A stretch of DNA of 64,000 nucleotides. Origin: Trichormus variabilis 0441 (GTDB taxonomy: Bacteria > Cyanobacteriota > Cyanobacteriia > Cyanobacteriales > Nostocaceae). Below the pieces are notes generated by a model. It worked only from the letters and a program-made list of their open reading frames with translations, did not search any database and was not told the origin of the DNA. Below are positions 7,364 to 12,408 of this stretch, in pieces. Within the stretch, counting starts at the first letter, position 1, and every line of letters starts with the position of its first letter. Location: NCBI RefSeq assembly GCF_009856605.1, contig NZ_CP047242.1:4470001-4534000 (forward strand), given 5' to 3'. Position numbers and translations under genes: made by a program.

Positions 7364-7822
7364 TTAAAACCCCAAGGTTTGATTCATTAGCCAGGCGCTC
7401 GTTGCTCGGTTTTGGCTATAGGAATCTAAGACAACTTCAGCCATTGACTTAGCTGAATACCTTGCACCCAGTAAGATACCTAAAATCATATTTAGGTCGT
7501 GTCTTTCCCGTTGTGGTAAATGTGGGTTGATACTGATTACACCAGCGTTCTGATTATTGACTATTAGCTGTGGCGGTTGGACGCAGTGCGGATTGTAGGG
7601 GCTATAAATTCCATGCGCTCCACCGTATAGAGAATTAGGGTTTTGTGTGCTGGTAGTTGAGTAGATGCTTCCGTAATTGCCTTGGGGGTTACAGATTGAT
7701 TCAGGGTGTGAAACATCGGCGGTTATTATCCCTAGATAGGTTCCATCGGCTGCAACTATTACCATTTGTCCGTCTAGAGCAATATAAGCTCTTATCCCTT
7801 GAATAATATCTTGGCTGTTCAT
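7364..7822 (-). CDS. YG-repeat family protein without signal peptide, 152 aa
   Basis: The core MVIVAADGTYLGIITAD, then PESICNPQGNYGSIYS, matches the layout of the exported protein at 6,913-7,290 (GDGSYLGLVSSD; ESICNKYGTYGSPY), so the two are paralogues in tail-to-tail orientation. This one replaces the signal peptide with a polar start (MNSQDIIQGIRAYIALDGQ) and adds a C-terminal helical extension with a hydrophobic patch (LNMILGILLGARYSA). It may therefore stay in the cytoplasm. Function is unknown; the family relationship is visible, the localisation is inferred. Confidence 0.6.
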   Translation of the reverse strand: MNSQDIIQGIRAYIALDGQMVIVAADGTYLGIITADVSHPESICNPQGNYGSIYSTTSTQNPNSLYGGAHGIYSPYNPHCVQPPQLIVNNQNAGVISINPHLPQRERHDLNMILGILLGARYSAKSMAEVVLDSYSQNRATSAWLMNQTLGF

Positions 7823-7995
7823 GGTTCACCCGGCTAACTTATCCCACCATAAAAACGGTGTTCTGGGTTGGGCTATCGGGGTGTTGCGGAATTAGTGTGA
7901 AATTTTCCCAAAGCCTGCGATCGCTCTAACCGCATTACCTATTGATATATGTGATGTGAACAAAAAGCCTCATTTATTCTATAGATTATGTTGCC

Positions 7996-8034
7996 TAAAA
8001 AAATACACTCACCAGTAGAAAGTGTGGCGAGTGT
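7996..8034 (-). terminator. Terminator of the Xre-type regulator gene
   Basis: Read on the minus strand, ACACTCGCC pairs with GGTGAGTGT (8,005-8,013 with 8,026-8,034, one G-T wobble) and is followed by a run of seven T. It lies just downstream of the gene ending at 8,048. The rest of the gap 7,823-8,047 shows nothing else. Confidence 0.8.
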
Positions 8035-8047
8035 TTCAATGGGCAAT

Positions 8048-8320
8048 TCATGCTACTGCTGTCTGCTCGTCAGCCTGTTCCTGCTTTTTTGTTTCAGGCA
8101 TCCATACCAGTAGCTCTCCAGGTTGGCATTTCAATGCTTCACAGTACTTTTCTAGGGTTTCGCTTTCTAGCCTTGAGGGCATGATTTTAGAGTTCTTGTG
8201 CTTACTGACTGTAACCGGGTGCATCCCCGTCATTTTTGCCAGGTCTTTATAGTCAACTTCTCTATCAGCCATCAATACAGCTAATCGCCACTTGATAGAC
8301 ATTGTTTGGGAAATTTTCAC
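8048..8320 (-). CDS. Xre/Cro-type helix-turn-helix repressor, 90 aa
   Basis: The protein has a standard Cro/CI fold signature: DYKDLAKMTGMHPVTVSKHKN is the helix-turn-helix, followed by LESETLEKYCEALKCQPGELLVW, the usual last two helices of this family. Start is either the GTG/ATG region at 8,320 or the in-frame ATG eight codons later (MSIKWRLAVLMADRE), which looks more typical. It lies divergent from the plus-strand block at 8,604, with a perfect palindrome between them (8,426-8,442), so it probably represses its own gene and the block. Likely controls the state of element 1. Confidence 0.85.
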   Translation of the reverse strand: MKISQTMSIKWRLAVLMADREVDYKDLAKMTGMHPVTVSKHKNSKIMPSRLESETLEKYCEALKCQPGELLVWMPETKKQEQADEQTAVA

Positions 8321-8425
8321 AGTACTACTCTTTCATATTAATCCTTTCCCCAATATACCCATAAGCTTTATCCACTAACCAGTTAACCTTTGCAAATAAT
8401 ATTTTAGTCACACGCATTGACACTG

Positions 8426-8442
8426 TTAATCGTAGCGATTAA
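8426..8442. promoter_or_regulatory. Palindromic operator candidate for the Xre regulator
   Basis: TTAATCG and CGATTAA form a perfect 7-bp inverted repeat around TAG. It lies in the 283-bp divergent gap (8,321-8,603) between the regulator and the plus-strand block, the expected place for an operator of a Cro-like dimer. The remaining gap is AT rich with no gene. Confidence 0.5.
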
Positions 8443-8603
8443 TATATTAGTTATAGAGGCAAACGGGAAAACTTCCCAAAGCTTCTTAGGTTAGATGTTC
8501 CACGGGTGCAGTGTCAGATGCACCCTTTCCAAAAAAAATCACCGCCGCGCCAACGGCAGTGCAACTTAAATCAAAACGAATTAATTAAAAACTTGAACTA
8601 ATC

Positions 8604-9158
8604 ATGACATATACAGACACAAAAAGCCAAGCCAAAAAGCGCTACACCCTCCGCGAAGTCCAAGCAATAGCCAAAACCTACGACCTACTTATTCAACCAA
8701 TCAACGCCAACTCCCGCGCACCCTACGGTATCTTCTTCGACGGTCAACTAGTAGCCGAAGTTAAAAAGCTGACAGATGCGATCGCAATCTTCCCCAATCT
8801 CTACACCGCAATCCAAGAGCAACTGGCAGAACAAGCAGCAGCCCAACAAACAACCGAAGTCAACAACAGCCAACCCGTAACACTACCCACCGTTGGCGAA
8901 TCCTACCAAATCGGCGGCTTGACCATCAAATGCGCCCAAATCGGAGGTGAGGTTGCGGTCACCTGGGAAGTGTTCGACGGTGGAACCCTCGTAGGAACAA
9001 TCAGCATGAAGTGGGACACCTTCTGGATAATTTCAATCCCTGATAGGGATTACTCAAATATCCCACCGAGTAAATGTTCTCACACAATTGTCTACGCCAC
9101 ACCCCAAGAAGCCACCTACGCCTTACTAGAGTCTCGTTCACTGGCGCTCATCACCTAA
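8604..9158 (+). CDS. Hypothetical protein, 184 aa
   Basis: Begins MTYTDTKSQAKKRYTLREVQAIAK. The N-terminal part (YTLREVQAIAKTYDLLIQP) suggests a short helical, possibly DNA-associated domain, the centre is Gln/Ala/Thr rich, and the second half is beta rich (YQIGGLTIKCAQIGGEVAVT). It is the first gene of the block under the putative operator at 8,426. No family recognised. A hairpin follows immediately. Confidence 0.55.
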   Translation: MTYTDTKSQAKKRYTLREVQAIAKTYDLLIQPINANSRAPYGIFFDGQLVAEVKKLTDAIAIFPNLYTAIQEQLAEQAAAQQTTEVNNSQPVTLPTVGESYQIGGLTIKCAQIGGEVAVTWEVFDGGTLVGTISMKWDTFWIISIPDRDYSNIPPSKCSHTIVYATPQEATYALLESRSLALIT

Positions 9159-9165
9159 AGTAAAA

Positions 9166-9191
9166 AGCCGGCTCCCCTATATGAGCCGGCT
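9166..9191. terminator. Hairpin after the 184-aa gene
   Basis: AGCCGGCTC (9,166-9,174) pairs with GAGCCGGCT (9,183-9,191). On the plus strand there is no T tract, while the minus strand reads five T after the stem, so it may be a weak or oppositely oriented terminator or an mRNA-stabilising hairpin. Confidence 0.55.
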
Positions 9192-9209
9192 ATCCATCAA
9201 ACAAACATT

Positions 9210-9404
9210 GTGAGTAAAAACATTATGAATTTAGAGCAGGCACTTGAACAAATTGAAATCGCCTACGCCGCCCTACAGGAAGTCAAAAAGTATCCGTTAT
9301 TGCATCAGGTACACAGTGACACTGTAACAGACCTAGAAGACGCAATCCATCATACCAACGAAGTTTGGGCAAGGCTCGAAGAGTGCATTAAAAAAGCCGA
9401 GTAG
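9210..9404 (+). CDS. Small acidic helical protein, 64 aa
   Basis: GTG at 9,210 or ATG at 9,225 (MNLEQALEQIEIAYAAL). The protein is acidic and almost wholly helical (LEDAIHHTNEVWARLEECIKKAE). It stands between two hairpins: one at 9,166-9,191 and one beginning in its stop codon at 9,404. No family recognised. Confidence 0.5.
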   Translation: MSKNIMNLEQALEQIEIAYAALQEVKKYPLLHQVHSDTVTDLEDAIHHTNEVWARLEECIKKAE

Positions 9405-9450
9405 AGCGAATGCCACCGCAACCCCTGAAAACGGTCGATGGCATTCGCTC
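9404..9450. repeat. 12-bp perfect inverted repeat
   Basis: GAGCGAATGCCA (9,404-9,415) is the exact reverse complement of TGGCATTCGCTC (9,439-9,450), with a 23-nt loop. The stem starts inside the stop codon of the 64-aa gene and ends before the small secreted-peptide gene at 9,485. It could act as a mRNA hairpin, or as a protein-bound DNA site such as a nick or transfer site. No T tract follows. Confidence 0.7.
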
Positions 9451-9484
9451 AGTTCACAAACACACATAAGTACACGTACACGCC

Positions 9485-9661
9485 ATGAAGTATATCCTAG
9501 TCATAATTATTTTGCTATCCAATCCCGCAGCCTACGCCGAAGACCATAGAGGCGCAAGCCGTAGACCAGGCAGTAATCCCCCAACAACTACTTACATACC
9601 GCCAAACCACGGTGGGCCAGTTTGTAACCCATGTATAGGAAGTGGAACCCGATGGAACTAA
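9485..9661 (+). CDS. Small exported protein, 58 aa
   Basis: ATG at 9,485 opens with a good signal peptide (KYILVIIILLSNPAAYA, cleavage after AYA). The mature 40 residues are Pro/Gly/Asn rich with a CNPC motif near the end, which could form a disulphide or bind metal after export. Its last bases overlap the start of the next gene by 10 nt (ATGGAACTAA), which supports real translation. Too short for most gene callers. Function unknown. Confidence 0.55.
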   Translation: MKYILVIIILLSNPAAYAEDHRGASRRPGSNPPTTTYIPPNHGGPVCNPCIGSGTRWN

Positions 9662-10008
9662 AAGATTACCCAGGTGCGATCGCATACATCCAAACCCAGA
9701 TTCTTGATCTTAACCAAGAGATTGAGCAAATTTCCCAGTCCCTTAACCGTATCTGCAATCAATTTGAATTACAGGTAGCCTTTGATCCAGAATTAAAAAA
9801 CGACTCTCAGCGCAAAGCCAAAAAGGCTGAACTAATTGCTTCCAGTGGAGACTATGAATATTTAAGCAAAGACCTTGCCGCTAGGATTTATGGACGCGAT
9901 CGCGCACAGATCCAACTAGAGCAATTAAAAAACGAATTTACCATCCTCAAGCTTCTCAAACGAGAAGAAACAGCCAGACTAGAAGCCTATAACGAAATCG
10001 GAGTATGA
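9652..10008 (+). CDS. Coiled-coil hypothetical protein, 118 aa
   Basis: The ATG at 9,652 (MELKDYPGAIAYIQTQIL) is preferred over an in-frame ATG at 9,631 because it overlaps the end of the small exported gene by only 10 nt. The protein is charged and helical throughout (DLNQEIEQISQSLNRI; QIQLEQLKNEFTILKLL), probably a coiled coil. It overlaps the next gene in an ATGA. No family recognised. Confidence 0.55.
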   Translation: MELKDYPGAIAYIQTQILDLNQEIEQISQSLNRICNQFELQVAFDPELKNDSQRKAKKAELIASSGDYEYLSKDLAARIYGRDRAQIQLEQLKNEFTILKLLKREETARLEAYNEIGV

Positions 10009-10424
10009 AAGGACTCTACCGAGTATTCAGCATGAACAATGACCAATTTCAACTCTTCATGACCGTCTTACTCCGCATCGCCGATGCCCTAGAACGCATT
10101 GCCCCAGCCACCCCCAAGGCTCCCAACTACCAATACCCAATCGAACAGTTTCTTACTTTTGACTGGGAATCTATAGGGGCAGTAGTCGAAAAACACGACC
10201 AATACGGCGCGGCTGTAGTCTCCTGGGGTGGACGCTCCTTCTTACGGCGTTCACCCGCTAATAAATACAGTGCAGCCATCTGGTTTAGTTGCGCCGTTGG
10301 CAAGGATGGCGAGAACACTATCTATGAACGCCTGATCACTTTCAAGCCGAGAAACAGCAACGCCGAACCTATACCCGAAAAAGTCACCAATTTAATTAGT
10401 TATCCACAGGGTAAAGAAGCATGA
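10005..10424 (+). CDS. Conserved hypothetical protein, 139 aa
   Basis: Start ATG 10,005 overlaps the upstream stop (ATGA); an alternative ATG lies nine codons in (MNNDQFQLFMTVLLRI). After a helical N terminus comes a compact alpha/beta domain with conserved-looking text FDWESIGAVVEKHDQYGAA and RRSPANKY, then FKPRN. I have a sense of seeing this pattern in filamentous cyanobacterial plasmid and phage-like regions but cannot name the family. The basic RRSPANKY patch suggests nucleic-acid binding. Overlaps the next gene by 4 nt. Confidence 0.55.
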   Translation: MKGLYRVFSMNNDQFQLFMTVLLRIADALERIAPATPKAPNYQYPIEQFLTFDWESIGAVVEKHDQYGAAVVSWGGRSFLRRSPANKYSAAIWFSCAVGKDGENTIYERLITFKPRNSNAEPIPEKVTNLISYPQGKEA

Positions 10425-10738
10425 ACTACACCGAATTGATGAAAGAAATTGATAACCAAATCCAGCGTCTTAACTTGTCATCTGAACAAGTACGGGAATA
10501 TTTAACCAAACACCACGACACATCAAGCCTTAACTTCTTACGCAACGAACAATTGCAAGACTTCTTAAACTACCTGCGACAACAACCATCACAACATCAC
10601 ATCACACTCCCATCCGGCCTGTTTGACCAGATGGAAAGGTATCTAGAAGCTCAAGCAGCCAATGCAGATCCAGAGGCATCCAGACTACTTATGGAACTAG
10701 AAGACCTGGAAATTGACCGCATAACAAAACAGGAGTGA
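10421..10738 (+). CDS. Helical hypothetical protein, 105 aa
   Basis: Begins MNYTELMKEIDNQIQRLN, overlapping the upstream stop by 4 nt. All helical and charged, with a glutamine-rich middle. It ends the plus-strand block; its stop codon is embedded in a terminator hairpin shared with the convergent gene. No family recognised. Confidence 0.5.
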   Translation: MNYTELMKEIDNQIQRLNLSSEQVREYLTKHHDTSSLNFLRNEQLQDFLNYLRQQPSQHHITLPSGLFDQMERYLEAQAANADPEASRLLMELEDLEIDRITKQE

Positions 10739-10758
10739 GTCCTGTTGCTCACTCCTGT
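10729..10758. terminator. Bidirectional hairpin between convergent genes
   Basis: ACAGGAGTGAG (10,729-10,739) pairs with CTCACTCCTGT (10,748-10,758). The 11-bp stem lies between the ends of converging genes and includes the stop codon of the 105-aa gene. Confidence 0.65.
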
Positions 10759-10910
10759 ACATTGATCTGCTTTAACAGTCGCTGATAAAAATCAATTTTT
10801 TCTTCTAGCGACTGGTTCATGGACTGCAAGGTGTCGATGATTTGATTGTTGCCAGCTATTTGCTCCTTGCAATCTTCAACTAGCTGGCTAAGGGTTCCCC
10901 CAAAAGTTTC
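10749..10910 (-). other. Possible frameshifted coiled-coil extension of the RHH gene
   Basis: In the frame next to the 82-aa ribbon-helix-helix gene, and overlapping its end, the minus strand encodes a plausible coiled coil (TLSQLVEDCKEQIAGNNQ, then SLEEKIDFYQRLLKQIN) that runs to the terminator at 10,758. No start codon of its own sits at a sensible position, since the frame upstream of about 10,910 is just a shadow of the RHH gene. It is either the C-terminal half reached by a frameshift, or a decayed remnant. Confidence 0.35.
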
Positions 10911-11128
10911 GCCTCCTGGGGTGAAATCATTCCCCTCGCGAACCTCTCCACTAGTTCGCTGCGGCTGATGCCGAACCTGTCCGAGAGTGAATCCAACTCC
11001 GCGATCGCACTGGGGGTTATCGAAATCACCACATTCTTCTTGTTCTCCCCATATTCCGCGTGCCGGGTTTTCGCGCCCTTGTGAGGCTGAGGTCTGCTTG
11101 GCATTGTCCTGTTCCACTTGATGTCCAC
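10880..11128 (-). CDS. Ribbon-helix-helix-like DNA-binding protein, 82 aa
   Basis: The segment KNVVISITPSAIAELDSLSD followed by RFGISRSELVERFARG has the form of a ribbon-helix-helix domain: a short beta strand, then two helices, the second beginning with SRSELVE. Such proteins are plasmid copy-number, partition or operon repressors. Start ATG at 11,128, though the ninth residue is also Met (MPSRPQPHKG). It is divergent from the winged-helix gene at 11,383, with an 11-bp inverted repeat between them, so it may regulate that gene. A coiled-coil frame overlaps its 3' end. Confidence 0.65.
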   Translation of the reverse strand: MDIKWNRTMPSRPQPHKGAKTRHAEYGENKKNVVISITPSAIAELDSLSDRFGISRSELVERFARGMISPQEAKLLGEPLAS

Positions 11129-11162
11129 CTAATTTTACATATGTAATGCAGTGAATCCTGTA

Positions 11163-11213
11163 AACATTTCATAAATAACCATCTTCTATAGATGTTTTTA
11201 TATATGAAATGTT
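11163..11213. promoter_or_regulatory. Inverted repeat, candidate RHH operator
   Basis: AACATTTCATA (11,163-11,173) and TATGAAATGTT (11,203-11,213) are perfect inverted copies 29 bp apart in the 254-bp divergent gap 11,129-11,382. Two half-sites at this distance, roughly five turns centre to centre when the arms are included, fit binding by RHH dimers or looping. Confidence 0.45.
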
Positions 11214-11262
11214 AACATTCACACTGGGAAGATTACATAGATAATGTACTGGGTAAAACCAT

Positions 11263-11288
11263 AAAAAAACTGCCCTGTGGAGGGGCAG
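11263..11288 (-). terminator. Minus-strand terminator upstream of the winged-helix gene
   Basis: Read on the minus strand CTGCCC (11,283-11,288) pairs with GGGCAG (11,270-11,275), then comes a run of seven T. No minus-strand coding sequence lies just upstream of it (11,289-11,382), so it may end a short antisense RNA against the leader of the gene at 11,383. Confidence 0.6.
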
Positions 11289-11382
11289 CTAACAATAGTA
11301 AGGATCGGATTATGCCTGATTTACAAAAAGTTTTTCTAGTCGTTAATCATAAAAATCTATCGCTCGACAGAGGAGGCAGGCT

Positions 11383-12408
11383 ATGACCTCCTTTGTCAGA
11401 ACTGATTTAAGACTGTTCAACCTAATACCCCCTGATAATATCACGACTCACATTAGGCGTTGTGCAGCCGACTTGCTCGGTATGTTTCAAAACTGGGCAA
11501 CGAAAGAACAGCCAGGGTATTACTTCAAGGTGAGAGTACAGGATTTAGTTGATTATCTTGGAGGACTATACGGCAAGGCAACTGTCTCCAAATCTGCAAA
11601 ATTACTTCATGAATTGGGGCTAGTTCTACAGGAAAAGCACAACAAAGACAGACAAGTACACACATACTACTATAGATTTCAAAGCCAAGTCCTAGATAGG
11701 CTTTTGCAAAATCAGCCTTCCCAAGAGCAAATCGAATCATCCGATGCTCAAGTTGAACCTTCCGATGTTCAAAGTGAGGTTTTCACCTTATATACAGATC
11801 CACAGAAAACTGATCAAGCATCTTTAGATCCACCAACAAACGAGTGTGTGGTGGAAGCTGAAGAAGAAATGAGTGAGGAAGAAATTCAAGCGGCCATCAG
11901 CGCATCTCTTGGGGTAGTATTTGAACCCTCACCACAAGAACAACCCGCCGCAGATTCGGCAGACACTGACTGCCAAATTGAGCAACCCAAGAAAAGCCGC
12001 GACCTCACCCCATTCTTCAACCGCCTGCGCGCCATCGATGTTCCCCTATCTGGGCAAATCCGCGAACTTCTTGTCAAAAAACCAGAAGACCAACTATCCC
12101 GCAACATCGCCGCCCTAGAAGAAGAAGCTGGCAAAAACGGGCTGAAAAACCCAATCGCCAGCGCTATTGCCGCCATCACTCGCAACTGGCAGCCGCGCAT
12201 GGATGCAGCTGCTTGGTGGGAGACAGCAGCGCGAACGTGGGGACGAGAGCGCCGGGATAGCTTGATTCAAAACGTCAGCCGGCTTTTTTCTCCTTCATCT
12301 GGACGGGAAGAGTTTTTTATCATCTACAAAACAGGAAAAATGCTCAAATTGTCTGAAGCCTACAACATGAACTGGGATGAACTCGCCGCCTATGGGGGTC
12401 AGTCATGA
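11383..12408 (+). CDS. Winged-helix protein, possible replication or maintenance protein, 341 aa
   Basis: AGGAGG at 11,371-11,376 precedes the ATG. Residues about 1-110 look like a winged helix (VRVQDLVDYLGGLYGKATVS; KLLHELGLVLQEK, a beta wing then YYYRF), reminiscent of plasmid replication initiators and primosomal DnaD-like proteins. A long acidic, low-complexity linker follows (about 115-200), then a helical C-terminal domain (FFNRLRAIDVPLSGQIRELL; NPIASAIAAITRNWQP). It heads an operon whose next gene overlaps by 4 nt. The divergent RHH gene and antisense terminator upstream resemble a copy-control region, but a replication role is inference. Confidence 0.6.
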   Translation: MTSFVRTDLRLFNLIPPDNITTHIRRCAADLLGMFQNWATKEQPGYYFKVRVQDLVDYLGGLYGKATVSKSAKLLHELGLVLQEKHNKDRQVHTYYYRFQSQVLDRLLQNQPSQEQIESSDAQVEPSDVQSEVFTLYTDPQKTDQASLDPPTNECVVEAEEEMSEEEIQAAISASLGVVFEPSPQEQPAADSADTDCQIEQPKKSRDLTPFFNRLRAIDVPLSGQIRELLVKKPEDQLSRNIAALEEEAGKNGLKNPIASAIAAITRNWQPRMDAAAWWETAARTWGRERRDSLIQNVSRLFSPSSGREEFFIIYKTGKMLKLSEAYNMNWDELAAYGGQS

